DNA of 64,000 bases from Oscheius tipulae (Eukaryota > Nematoda > Chromadorea > Rhabditida > Rhabditidae), in contig JASJZH010000001.1 in NCBI GenBank assembly GCA_037178975.1, positions 3,472,001 through 3,536,000 on the forward strand, in the 5' to 3' direction. The notes beneath the pieces are model-generated. The model searched no databases. It saw only the letters and a list, made by a program, of their open reading frames with translations, and was not told the origin of the DNA. How positions within the stretch are numbered: the first letter of the stretch is position 1; each line of letters opens with the position of its first letter. Shown here one piece after another: positions 35,678 through 47,500 of the stretch. A program made the position numbers and the translations under genes.

Positions 35678-38326
35678 GCTTGTTGATTTGTTGTTGTTTT
35701 CGTTGTTATCTTCTCCACGTTTTCCAGATTGTTTTCTCGTTATCGACATCATAAAAGTTTTGCTTCTTTCTTCCAATTAACAAAATTGCCAAATGTAATC
35801 CATCGACTCATTCAAATGGTTAGTTTCTGAGAGGAGAGTAAACAGCTGTGGTCACTCAGTCTCTGGTTGCGAAACACGGGATGAAAAGCCGCGCAGAATC
35901 CAATATGCGAACGTCTCATTGATTCCCCTCTCTCCTAGTTACTACCCGTTCTCACCTGTCCTCTTTTTTAGAAAGAGTCCCTAGGAATTTTTGAAGTCTT
36001 TTTTGAACTATTCTCTCTATTTGCCAGCTTTGATCCTCGTCTATTGTTTGCCAACGTTGTTCCCCGCCGGCCACAGTTTGTGTTCTGCCCCGTGGCTTTC
36101 GTGTCTCTTTAAAAATCTGTTCCAGGTTGTTGTTTCACCTTTCTGGCTAAGAGATCGGATTTCCGCTCTCTTCTCTTCCTCCCTCACTTGCGTCATCTTT
36201 CTCCTGCACAGAGCTCTCTATCTCATTTTGCTTTCCAAAGAGAAAGGGACGTGTATTTCGAGAAGTTATCGAGACAAAATGAGTCAGATTACGGCTCAGT
36301 CTCTTCCAAATCATCCTCCTTTTTTGGGCCGTAGGCCTGGTCAACTGATTTCCAGCTAGATCTGCCCATTTTATTGGGCATTTCTCTAATAGAACGGTTC
36401 GAAATGACAGTATACTTTCCCAAGACTCTTCTTTGTTTATCACTACTTGGAATACCGCCTTTCCTCGAATAGAGACTCATTCCCGTCTTATCTTTTCCGA
36501 AACTTGGGAGAGGCTTTCACTTCACAATGTCCTGTAGAGCTAAGCATCACAAAATCTCTTGTCCTCTTACTGATGCCAGAAACCCGAGTTTTGAAAACAA
36601 ATGTGTTCAGCATCTAGAAATTCTTTGAAAATTTCGCTATCACTGAGTTACTGATTGTTTTACTCCGCCCACTTTGTTAACTACTGTTTGGAAACATTCC
36701 GATGAGTCGTGAATGATCAGATGACTCAGACAGTAGTCAATCTCATTTTCAGATAGGAGATGCCAGACCGTGTGCAGAAGTTCATCAGACGCGGGTCAAT
36801 GAAAGGACAGGTCAAACCGCCTTTGGAACGTCTGAAGCAGCTCTCGATCAAGGGTTCCTTCGATGTAGACAGCAGCGTCGAGAGACAGGTCGGTTCTCTA
36901 CTCTTTCGTGGGAGAATTTGTTGTCTCTTCTTCTCGCTAGCCAAATCCCTCGACTTGATGTCATCACCACGTGGTTTGTCGCGTCTCTTATAAGCTGGGG
37001 CTGGACACACATCCGGTAAGAACTCGACCAACTCGTACTCTTTCGACTTTTTGAAGAGAAGCAGTAGAACTTGAGATGGCACCATCAGACTATCATCTTT
37101 TAACAGGGTATCTGTCCATAACTGTCTTCTGTCCAGTATCTTCCTATCACTCCCTCTTGACCCCCGTGGAATTCGAAAAACATTTGCTCTGAAGACCGGG
37201 AGACTAAGACTCGTCCATCTCCGTCCCGACCAGTTATTTTGGTCTGACTGATAAGACTATTTCTGGTTTGTATACATCATTACGCCCTTTAGAAGTCGCC
37301 AAAGGAAAACAATCGAGATTCTTCTCATTCTTTTTCTCTTTGATACGTGGGAACTGTTCCAACTAACACTTCCGTTACGGCAGTTTTGTTTGACATCTTT
37401 CCGCGACACTCTGTCCACATTCAAAGATCAATCTGGATCGGACTTTCTCTCTTCTCCTAATTTCACAGGGTGTCCCATGCCGCCAACAAACCCTGGACTC
37501 CAGCGTATCCAACCTCATGAATCAGTATCCTTCTAGACTAACAGGACAAAAACGTCTACTCCACCATGATAAAGTACAGCCGAAACATACCGGAAGGTTC
37601 AAGATTCCAGAGGCTTCAGGGAAACCACTCAGAATCGAGAGCCACCTTAAACTGGGATGTACAGCTCCCATGAGGGCGACATCGAAGTGCTCTGCACTGG
37701 CTTGTAGACAGAGGAAGTTCCCGTTCAGTACAAGAGTTGCTTCTTATCCGTGATGATGTGTTTCGCTACATTAGTGCGACTATACAAAAGATTCATGATA
37801 AGACTCTTTCGTGGACACTTGTCTTTCTGACCTTTTCTCGGGAAAGCCCCCTCCAGTTCCTTATCGTAACTGTACTGTTCTCTGTGTCTACCTTTGGTCG
37901 ATCCTCTGCAGCCGTCTTTGTTTGGAAGATCAAGTTACTCTCTCACAGAGAACAGTCATCCAGAATTGGAACCAGCGTCTGATCATTGAACTTTTGATTT
38001 TGACCCGGTTACTTATATAAAGAAGCATCATTTCCTAGCCCACAGATGTCTTTTCTCTTTGCCGAATCCGCTTTCGGTGGCTGTTTTCACACTGGTCGAG
38101 GGGTACAAAGTTTCCATTCCAGCAACTTGCTTCCATGACGTATTCTCACTCCCCACGTGGTCACTGGGCACAGTTCCAGACCCGTCTCACGTTCCTATCT
38201 TTGTGCTTTGTCCTCTGACTATAAGCATGGGAGAACTACTCTTCCTTTATTGTCTCTTTCACCTCTTGAACTCTTCTGTTTTGTTCAATCCGAACTTTTA
38301 TTTCAAACTGTATCGAACTTGTGAAA
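35678..38326. other. Long interval upstream of the hexokinases
   Basis: 2.6 kb with one supported candidate (the exon at 36760-36888, listed separately). A TTATAA lies near 36988. Otherwise I see no gene. Confidence 0.4.
36760..36888 (+). CDS. Candidate alternative first exon of the first hexokinase gene
   Basis: 43 codons begin with ATG 36760, eight bases after TTTTCAG, and end in phase 0 at a GT donor: MPDRVQKFIRRGSMKGQVKP, LERLKQLSIKGSFDVDSSVE. This phase matches the acceptor of hexokinase exon 2 near 40529 (IQEEVKGL). The joint [11 protein letters not shown] would parallel the proximal start VRDR|IQEEVKG. If so, the two isoforms differ in a basic N-terminal extension with a possible kinase site (RRGS). 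It might instead belong to an undetected gene, since the implied intron is about 3.6 kb and spans two minus-strand genes. Confidence 0.4.
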
Positions 38327-38803
38327 CTAGTGATGAAAAGGGTTATCCAGTAGACTACTGTTTCCTTCACAGTAACACTGACCGTCTTCTTTTGGAGAAC
38401 AGAGCCTCTTCCAGAACAGAATCCCCGAGTTGTGACAGTTCTTGTTCAGTAAAGGACAGTGACAGTATCCGTGATGACTATCCGAAGGGGAACAGCCCGC
38501 ATCGCACTGGAGGTCCTTCATTGAAAGAAAAATGTTTCTTACCTTGGTGCCTTGCTTGAGAGAACAGAGACAGTCGAGACCGACTACCTCACAGTTCAGT
38601 AGGGGACTAGGCACACAGATGTTGATCCAAAGAGGACAACTGTACCATTCCTTTGAGTTCGAGGGTCGGAGAGTTGTAATCTCCACGCAGTAGTCCGGGT
38701 CAGGGTTCTAGAACACTTTTCAATGATCGCAATCAAATGTTTTTACGTGACTCTGGGCAGTGAGAACAAAGAACAATAAGAAAAAGCACAAGAAGAGCAG
38801 CAT
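38327..38803 (-). CDS. Cysteine-rich secreted protein, paralogue 2
   Basis: ATG 38803 opens a signal peptide (MLLFLCFFLLFFVLTAQ). An intron then joins it to NPDPDYC and a cysteine-rich mature chain: WYSCPLWINICVPS, CEVVGLDCLCSLKQGTK, CDAGCSPSDSHHGYCHCPLL, NKNCHNSGILF, GQCYCEG, ending FHH with TAG at 38327 and AATAAA close by. A 36-nt intron after KQGTK lies at the same position as the intron after KKGQIES in the paralogue at 39176-39683. The shared spacing is W-x(1-2)-CP-x-W, C-x-C before KxG, C-x2-GC, YC-x-CP, NC-x-NSG, GQC-x-C. Extracellular by its signal; no known domain recognised. Confidence 0.65.
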
Positions 38804-39175
38804 TCCTTGTTTAGAGAGTGAGATGGTTGGATAAGCCTCTGCCTGCTCGACTGGATTGAATTGTTGAGTGGGAGACCCGCTTTTCTGGTTGAATACTTTT
38901 GAAAAAGTACAGATGAGTAAGGGGAAACCTTCTAAAGAAATAGCATTGGGATAATTTCGGGTTTCTTCTTCACACTGTTCATTTTACTACTAGCATCCCA
39001 TGAATTCATCTTGCAAAAACAATGCTTATTGATCTATCTGTTAATCATTTAATTCTAATCGTGTTGTTAGTCTCTCCAACTGTGTCTAATTACCACCCTC
39101 ATCTGACTCTCAGAACTTCTGTAATTATGAGAAAGATGGTCGCTCAAGAGGAAACTTTTCATGTACTTTGGTCGA

Positions 39176-39683
39176 TCACCAAGGAGCATCTTCGTCCTTG
39201 CAGTCCGTCGTGCAATGGCATTGTCCACCCATAGCCCAGTGACAATGATGCTCTCCGATTCCGAGTACACCACTGTTTCTGCAATTATTCTCCCACTGGG
39301 GACAGTTACAATAGGGGAAGACGCCTCTCTTCGATGTAAGAGTACATCCTCCTGGACACTGGAAGAGTGTTTAAAATAGAAACCTAACTCCCCATACACT
39401 CTCGATCTGTCCCTTTTTGACAGTACAGAAGCATCGGTTATCTGACTGTAGATGACAGATGATTCTGGGTCCAGACCAGCAGTCTTTCCCTCCCCAATGA
39501 GGACAGCAGTACCAATGACGGTTTCTCGGTCCCATCGGCGGTTTCGGGTAGTAACTCACGGGAAAACAGTCGTCGTCTGGCTGCTAAACTCTGTTATTAC
39601 TTTGGGTTACTCTTTCAACGTACGTAACAGTTATTCCGTTCTGCGAGAGCTGGTTCCAGGAAAAGGACGAGTAGGAGCAGCAT
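39176..39683 (-). CDS. Cysteine-rich secreted protein, paralogue 1
   Basis: ATG 39683 gives a signal peptide (MLLLLVLFLEPALA), then after a 40-nt intron a mature chain with about 17 cysteines: DDDCFPVSYYPKPP, HWYCCPHWGGKDCWSG, RCFCTVKKGQIES, then after a second intron CPGGCTLTSKRGVF, PYCNCPQWENNCRNSGVLG and GGQCHCTTDCKDEDAPW with TGA at 39176. It shares exon layout and cysteine spacing with the gene at 38327-38803; the two are in tandem about 370 nt apart. Function unknown. Confidence 0.65.
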
Positions 39684-40358
39684 TGGGTAGAATCATCCCT
39701 GTTTACATGGTTCGCCTATTTCTATGAATCTCCGGTGCACTGATTCAGTATGATCAAATGATTTTGGGAAATGTTTATCGGGAAAGCTGGGAAAGGAGCG
39801 GAAGGAAAGGCCATTTTTGGGACCTGTACTCTTAGGGAAGTGACCTGAGAGCATATCGTTAGAGTACAAGACCAGACGGCTTCTACTGCCAGTCACCACT
39901 GAAAGGATCTTTAAAGTTCATGCTTTTGGTTAATAACAGGAGTAGTTTTACAATGCCCGCTTTTCGATCAGCCGCTTATATCGCCTCAAACAAGCAATTC
40001 CGTCCAGCCTATTCATAGGGTTTATTCGATTCTTTACGTTTTCTCTTTTCTGTATTCTCACCACATTCCAAAACCATTGCCACTCATTCCGTTCCGTTTG
40101 TGCGACTCCAATCTACTGACACTACAAGACCAAGTTTTGACATCAGTGATCGAATCTCTAGTCAACCCTCGGCGGTTTTTTTCTGACTAATTGGATTGAT
40201 AACTATCTCATCTCTCTGGTCGGATCCCATCTCTGATCGTGTGCCTCCTCGCCCACACAAGGTGTTCCCTTAGTCCCGCCCTCTCTTCCTCTCTCGTCTA
40301 TTCCATATCTCATTTCTTCTCAACTTGTCTCTCCCAATCAACCTGGTCTTCTAGAGTC

Positions 40359-42497
40359 ATGTCTACAGTTATGGAGAACTATAAAAGTGTGCTTCGTCAG
40401 ATGGACGATTTCGTTTTGGCAAAGCCGCCCGTGAGACATTTGTCAGTCAGGGACAGAGTGCGTTTTTGGTCTTTTTGCATCAGCTGGGGCGGGCCGAGAT
40501 ATCCTTACATTCAAATGCTCTGCTTTCAGATCCAGGAGGAGGTCAAAGGCCTCGTGATCACGGATAACCAGCTGCGACAATGGATGACCGTCTTCGACAA
40601 GTGCTGCGACGATGGACTCGCCAAGTCGACCAGTAGGTTTTCAATAGCCTTTGTCTAAAACAGGAAACTTTTAGCCAATAAGGGAGCCTTGCCCATGCTC
40701 CCGTCATACGTCCGATCCGTGCCGAATGGAACGGAGGTCGGAGACTTTCTCGCCCTCGATCTGGGAGGAACTAACTTCCGAGTTCTACTGATTCGTCTCG
40801 ACGGCAAGGAGGCAAAGATGGACGGGAAGATTTTCCGTGTACCGGAAACTATCATGAGGGGCAGTGGAGAAGGGGTGAGAATTCTTGGAAGGAGAAGTAA
40901 CAACAACTTTCCAGCTCTTCGATCACATCGCCGACTGTATGGCGAAGTTCATGGGCGAGCACGGACTGCACAACGCCCAGCAGCTGCCACTCGGCTTCAC
41001 ATTCAGTTTTCCCTGCAAACAGGACGGTCTGACCAGGGGAACTCTGATCAACTGGACCAAGGGTTTCAACGCGAGCGGAGTTGAAGGAGCAGATGTGGTC
41101 CAGCTACTTCGCGAGGCCTGTGAACGTCGGAAGAAGCGCCAGCTGACCGAGGACAAGGATGTCATTCTCGACATTGACGTGGTGGCTCTTCTGAACGATA
41201 CAGTCGGAACTCTAATGGCCTGTGCCTTCAACGACAACAGCTGTCAGATTGGTGTCATTGTCGGGACGGGGACCAATGCCTGCTACATGGAAAAACTATC
41301 GAAGATTGGCAAGCTCGAGGGAGAGAATCTCGGAGGTGATGGTCTGCCCGAAGAGATGATTATCAATATGGAATGGGGCAGCTTCGGCAACAACGGAGTC
41401 ATGGACTTTTGTCGAACCGAGTTCGACAGACGTGTCGACCGCGAAAGTCTCTTCCCTGGACGAGCTCTGTGAGTCGACTGTCCTTTCCCAATCAAATCTA
41501 GTTCAGATACGAGAAGATGATCAGTGGAATGTATTTGGGAGAGATTGTCCGCGTCGTTTTGGAACATCTGGCCAGCAAGGGACTTCTCTTCGATGGCGAA
41601 CTCGATGCCATCTCTCGGCACGGCTGCTTCCCGACCAAGTATCTGTCCGAAATTGAAGGGTGAGTAGACGGATTTCGCAACAATGGCATACGACGACGAT
41701 GAGAATATGATGCAAAGAGAAATAAAGGCTGCGCGATGAGAGCACATTGCATCAGACGTATTGCGAAATCTGAAGCAGATGTGAGCTCGAACGCAGAATA
41801 GCATTGGTTATACGGGGGAGGGAAGGGGCCGAGCGACAAAAGGACCTTTCTTATGAACTTTGAATTATACTACTATTGTAGTCTGTTCTGCTAGTTACAC
41901 TATTAGGGTATGAGTAGTTCAATTGAACAAAATCTACAAGGACATGGGATCGGATGGATGATCGTGGGACATGAGCAGATATGGTACCTCAAGGGCAATC
42001 GATGACTGTATCGCGATTAGTCGTACTCTTGTAGAAAAAAAGCGTGTTTCTAAAGATAAGTTTCCAGAGAGTTGTTGGAAGACGAGGACAAAACCTTCCA
42101 GAAGACCTTTCAAATCCTTGAGGACATCGGAATCAGTTCTGTGAGCAATGCCGACTGTGCCAATGTGGCCTACATTTGCAGCCTCGTTAGTACCAGGTAT
42201 TCTACTCTACCATGTCTACTAGTTCATAATCACAGAGCTGCCCACCTGACCGCGGCCGGAATTGCCTCCCTGTTGAACAGAATGAGGAAGACCAATGTGA
42301 CTGTGGGAGTTGACGGCTCCGTCTACCGATTCCACCCGACCTTCCCGCGAATGCTGGACGAGAAGATTGACGAGTTGATTGAGGGAGACATAGAGTATCA
42401 GCTGATGTTGTCTGAGGACGGATCTGGACGTGGAGCTGCTCTTGTGGCTGCGGTCGCTACTCGAATGAAACTGGAGAAGAAGGCTCTGCCCAACTAA
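40359..42497 (+). CDS. hxk: Hexokinase, first of a tandem pair
   Basis: ATP:D-hexose 6-phosphotransferase, the first step of glycolysis. About eight exons from ATG 40359 to TAA 42497, near 490 aa, the size of a 50-kDa single-unit hexokinase. Motifs: phosphate 1 site [14 protein letters not shown], sugar-binding [11 protein letters not shown], catalytic-region [44 protein letters not shown] and the adenosine motif [16 protein letters not shown] plus [10 protein letters not shown]. Catalytic Asp in LNDTVGT is present. The intron before the [10 protein letters not shown] exon is about 400 nt, long for this window. An alternative distal first exon may exist at 36760. Confidence 0.93.
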
Positions 42498-43654
42498 ATC
42501 CATGACTTTCCTTCCTTCAACGGGTCCACAGCCATATTCCATTCGAATTTAACGATAGAACACGATGAACTTTAACCTTTGCACTTGTTCAATTACGGGA
42601 TTTCTTTCTAGTGTGTAGATAGTCTGTATGAAATATAAAATATTTGACCTTTTGGTTGTTCTCAGCTGACAGCCTTGTTGTTTTCTCCCAATTTAACTGG
42701 GCATCAGGTGGCACTTGTTTCTGCAACCTGCAGAAAAAGTAGGAAGAAAACAAATGATCGTAATTGTGAGAAAACTTTGTTTTAGTACGAGGGGAGATCT
42801 TATCGGTTTGTGAATTTTAAATTTTAAATTTTAATTTTAAAGTTCTAAAAAGAACCCTCCCGAGCGATCAACAAGTCTCCAAATAGGGATAGTTGCCCTT
42901 TATTGTTTCTCTAACCAGTTCGGAGATTCCAGACTGCCAACCTTTTCTTGTTCAACCCTTTCTGTTTTGTCAACCACTTTACTTTTCAACTTTCAATCAG
43001 CTTACTGATCAATTCAACTTTTCGGAACCTGTGCGGATCATTAGTTTTATTTTAGTTTTATTTCCTCTTGCTTTACACCCTCCTCCGAATATGGACGAAC
43101 TGTAATCATCTACCTGGAAGGGCTTTGTCAGCTCCCACTTGTCCCGTTTATGGTACAGAGTTACCGAGATCTTTCTTGATTTCCCGATCTCTCTTATCTT
43201 TTTTCCCAATTGCCGGAAGGATCAATACTTTCCACAATTAGGTGTGAAAAGGAGAGTAATTAGTGAACTGCATTGCCTTAGACATCCCCGCCCCTTCAGT
43301 CTCCACTGTCTTCTGATCTACCAGCCCGTCCTTTTCAGCCCAGCCACTCTTTTTTTCTCACCAGCGTTCGTTTTGTTGTCCAAGTGACCAACGCGGAAAC
43401 AGCTGATCTCTTCGCAGCTGATTCTTCTTCCATAGTGTCTTGTCAGCCAGGTGGTCCGATCAGATTCGGTGATAGATCGCTTGTCTTCCGAACACTGGTC
43501 TCTGCCTTCCTCTCTCCCAATTATCAACTTGTCTTTTTGCTCTTGCCTCAAATAGATTATTTGATCAGTGCCCTTTTTGCCCCGTTCCGCCCAGACATTC
43601 GTCCTCATAAACACAGCTCAGTCCCTCTTTAGACCTCTTCCTCTTCCAGTTGCA
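42498..43654. other. Spacer between the hexokinases
   Basis: The 3' UTR of the first gene and promoter of the second. A TTTAAATTTTAAATTT-type AT repeat occurs near 42815-42840. No gene seen. Confidence 0.5.
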
Positions 43655-45601
43655 ATGACGACAATTTTGTCAATCTACCACGACGTTCTGAAAGGATTCG
43701 GTGAAACCAGAAGGAAGAAGTCTTTGGATACGTTGACAGACAATCAGCTTGTTAGAATTCTCAGAATAAGAAACCAGTTTTGCTTCAGATTAGACAGGAG
43801 GTTAAGGACCTCATTCTGTCAAAAGAACAGATCCATCAATGGATGGAAGTTTTTGACAAGTATTGTGACGACGGACTGAAGAAACATACTAGTGGGTATA
43901 TACTCTCTTACTCTACGCAGTCTTCAGAAAACGAGGGAGTCCTTCCAATGCTCCCCACCTTCGTTTGCTCCGTTCCAAACGGGACGGAAGTCGGAGACTT
44001 TCTCGCACTCGATCTCGGTGGGACTAACTTTCGTGTCCTACTGATTCGGCTGGATAGCAAGAAGGCAAAAATGGATGGGAAGATTTTCCGTGTACCGGAA
44101 ACTATCATGAAGGGCAGTGGAGAAGCTGTGAGTTTTTTTTAAGCACGTCAAAAAACTCCCTCCAGCTCTTTGATCACATCGTCGACTGCATGGCCAAGTT
44201 CCTCGGAGAACATGGATTTCCTAATGCCAAGCAGCTGCCTCTTGGATTCACCTTCAGTTTCCCCTGCAGACAGGAAGGACTGACCAAGTGAGTAGGCAGA
44301 GAGTCAAAAACAAAGCTCTGGTACAGAGGAACTCTGATGCAGTGGAAGAAGGGCTTCAATGCGAGTGGAGTTGAAGGACAGGATGTGGTCACACTGCTTC
44401 GTGAGGCCTGTGCTCGTCGAAAACATCGTCAACTGGAAGAAGATACTGATGTCGTTTTGGACATTGACGTGGTAGCTCTCCTGAACGACGGAGTCGGGAC
44501 TCTAATGACCTGTGCTTTTAACGACAACAACTGCCAGGTATTCTAATGATTGTTTCCGTACCAAAGTATCCAGATGGGAGTCATCGTCGGCACTGGTACC
44601 AATGCGTGTTACATGGAGAAGATGAAGAATATTGAGAAGGTGGCGGTTATCGACGAGGATCATGACGAGGTCTTTGGGGAAAAAATGTTGTCAAATAACG
44701 GCTCAAGTTCGAGAAAATCTGCCAAAAAGCGTCAAAGCATAATTCGTATAGTAAATCCAATCAAAAAAAAAAATTCCAGATGATCATCAACACGGAATGG
44801 GGAAGCTTCGGAAACGACGGAGCGATGGACTTTATTCGAACGGAATGGGATCACCAGGTGGACAGAGAAAGTCTCTTCCCGGGAAGAGGAGTGTAAGTCA
44901 ACTCTCGCTCAGTTCGAATTTCATTTCAGATACGAGAAAATGCTGAGCGGGATGTATTTGGGAGAAATTGTTCGCGTCGTTTTGGAGCACCTGGCTCGGA
45001 AAGAACTACTGTTCTCCGGACACTATAAGGCTATCTCGCAGCAGGGCTGCTTTCCGACCAAGTTTCTCTCTGAAATCGAATTGTTTCCTTCTTGTTCGAT
45101 CCGTAAACCTGTAATTATTTTAGAGAGCACCTAACAGATGAGGAAGAGACGTACCACAAGACGTCACAGATCCTTGAAGATATCGGAATAACGAATGTGA
45201 CAAAGGCTGATTGTATCAATGTGGCTTATGTCTGCCAGCTGGTGACAGCCAGGTAGATTCCCTTTCTATCGAGTCTAAAAATAGAAATTGAAGAGCTGCT
45301 CACATAACTGCTGCCGGGGTCGCGAGTCTTTTAAACAGAATGAACAGGCCTAAAGTAACTGTGGGCATCGACGGATCTGTCTACCGATTTCATCCTACCT
45401 TTGGGGCGATTCTCGACCAGAAAGTTGGAGAATTGATTGATCAGAACTTGAAGGTTTGATGGGAGAAAAACAAATCAGAGTACATTCCAGTACAAATTGA
45501 TGTTGTCAGAAGATGGTAGTGGCAAAGGAGCTGCCCTTGTGGCTGCTGTAGCCACTCGACTAAAGATGGACAAAACCAAGAATAACTCTCTACCGAACTA
45601 G
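43655..45601 (+). CDS. hxk: Hexokinase, second of a tandem pair
   Basis: Same reaction and exon order as its neighbour. ATG 43655 lies five bases after CTTCCAG, and TAG is at 45599-45601 with AATAAA at 45659. Motifs: [63 protein letters not shown] (catalytic Asp kept), [31 protein letters not shown]. The N-terminus is shorter and different ([20 protein letters not shown]), and the linker after [11 protein letters not shown] is longer ([10 protein letters not shown]). An extra intron splits the sugar-binding region (after RQEGLTK). Clearly a tandem duplicate that has diverged; both copies look functional. Confidence 0.92.
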
Positions 45602-45740
45602 ACTTTTTACAATGTGTAATATGGGCAGTACCATTTGGTCTTGAAGACGTGTAGAAATAATAAAATTTTATCATAAAGGGATCACATACACAAAGACATT
45701 TTTAGTAGTCTACTAAGTACATTTCACATTAAGAACACAT

Positions 45741-47500
45741 TCACTTGTCACGACGGGCGCGGTTGTTGGCTTTGACGATATCCGAGCTCTTGGTCTTCAC
45801 GAATAGGGGATCACGCATGACAACTCTCGAGACGTCGGTCATAGTGCGACTACCTAAAAAGTTGATATTGTGAGACTGAAAAGAACTGACCTCCAGGGCT
45901 GCTTTCATAGACAGGCTCCTCGCCGAGCCAGCGACGCATCGGGGCAACTCTAGTTCTTTGAGAACGTCGAAGAGGGCCATCTGGACTATCCGGAACAACC
46001 AGAGATGGCTTTTTCAAAACCATTTCAATGTGCTCTCCATCGTCTTCCTCGATAAGAGACGTGCTCGTTGCGTCTGTTTTCTTGTTCGACTTTCGCTGAT
46101 TCCTTTGAGGCACGACAAAAGGTGTCATACTGTCAGCGATGGTAGAATTGTCGAAATCTGAAAGAAACTAGCATTTGAAGCTGAATTGAAAACATACTTC
46201 GACGTCCGAAACGATGCTGATTGCGTGGACGCGGACAAGTTTCAGGTGCAGGATCATCAAGAGACAAGTCTTTCTCGTTTCTCGAAAGAGAATAGGAAGT
46301 TGAACGAGCATTATCGTCGCCGAAGATTAGCTCAGAGCTTGCCCTACTTGGACGAATACCAGAATGAACGACTAAATGATTCATAAAAGGTCAGGGCCAA
46401 AAAAAAATGCTCACCTGCAATATATGACTCCTCCTCGTAGCTGGAAACGACGAACTCGTCGTGTTTGGGGAGCTCCTCCATCTCCTGATCTGATCCAGCG
46501 TTATGTTCCAGAGGACTCGAAGGTTCGCGATACTGACGGCTTTTCTTGGTGGGAGGAGTATCTTCTGAAGTTGCAAGTTACTAACGTGATACTAGTAATG
46601 GAAACCGTCTTGGTGTTGATTCTGTGGACGCGGACCAGTTTCAGGAGTAGGAGCGTCAAGAGATTGCTCCTCCTCGTTTCTCGAAAGAGAATAGGAAGTT
46701 GAACGAGCATCATCGTCGTCGAACATAGGCTCAGAACTTGCTCTACTTGGGCGAATACCGGAACGAACGACTAAATGATTTATAAACGGTCAGCCCCATA
46801 TAAAACGCTCACCTGGCATAGATTGATCCTCCTCGTAGCTGGAAACGACGATCTCGTCGTGTTCCCTCGTCTCCTCCATCTCCTGATCTGATTCAGCCTT
46901 ATGTTCCAGAGGACTCGAAGGTTCGCGATATTGACGGCTTTTCTTGGTCGGAGGAGTGTCTTCTGAAGTGGCAAGTTACTAACGTGATACTAGTAATGGA
47001 AACCGTCTTGGAGCGTGCTGGCCATGGAAGTTTCTTCGTCGTCGGATTCGTCAGTATTCTCAATTGTGATATTGGGCTCGAACTTGGGCGGGGCCGTTTC
47101 GAATTGATTGTAGTCCCCTCCCATGGCAGTGAAAGTCTGAAAACAGTTAATACAGCCGAACAGAAAGTAACTAACTCTTCTGGTTAGCTCCTGCCGCCGC
47201 AATATCAGTTCCCTTCGGTCCGCACTTCGGATCGGAGTGTAGAGAGTCTCCTGCTGAAAGTAACTTTTCAGATGGAAAGCAAAAACGACTCACAGTCGTA
47301 TTGTTGATGCTACAGTCAGTTGAATCCGCGCTTCGGTCTGAGACATCCAGACCGCACGCCAGCTTGCGCTGGGTCTCTGTGTAAAATCGCTGAAAAGGTT
47401 TGTTGGTTATGACGACAAGTGGACGTACACGGCCAGCAGGAGCCGGGTTGCTCCTCTTCCTCTGCTCGATCTTGGCCAGGAGCTCAGGGTCGAAGACCAT
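45741..47500 (-). CDS. hcp-4: Centromere protein C (CENP-C)
   Basis: Inner-kinetochore protein that binds CENP-A nucleosomes. ATG 47500, about ten exons, TGA at 45741. The N-terminus MVFDPELLAKIEQRKRSNPA leads to acidic, unstructured sequence. The CENP-C motif lies near the C-terminus: RRSQRTRVAPMRRWLGEEPV, with Arg-Arg-Ser, Arg-x-Arg, the Pro-x-x-x-Trp core and Gly-Glu. About 40 residues follow (DVSRVVMRDPLFVKTKSSD); no cupin domain is seen, as in nematode HCP-4. The middle contains a tandem duplication of two exons with period about 398 bp (see repeat). The CENP-C motif carries the assignment. Confidence 0.8.
46200..47006 (-). repeat. Tandem two-exon duplication inside CENP-C
   Basis: Two units of about 398 bp, each with two exons and their introns, are strongly alike (for instance AACGTGATACTAGTAATGGA and the GAAACCGTCTTGG next to it occur at 46583-46613 and 46981-47011). 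Each encodes DTPPTKKSRQYREPSSPLEH, then about SDQEME, VVSSYEE, and after the intron VV(R/H)SGIRPSRASSE, ARSTSYSLSRNE. Thus the protein has two copies of a module of roughly 95 residues. Confidence 0.85.
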
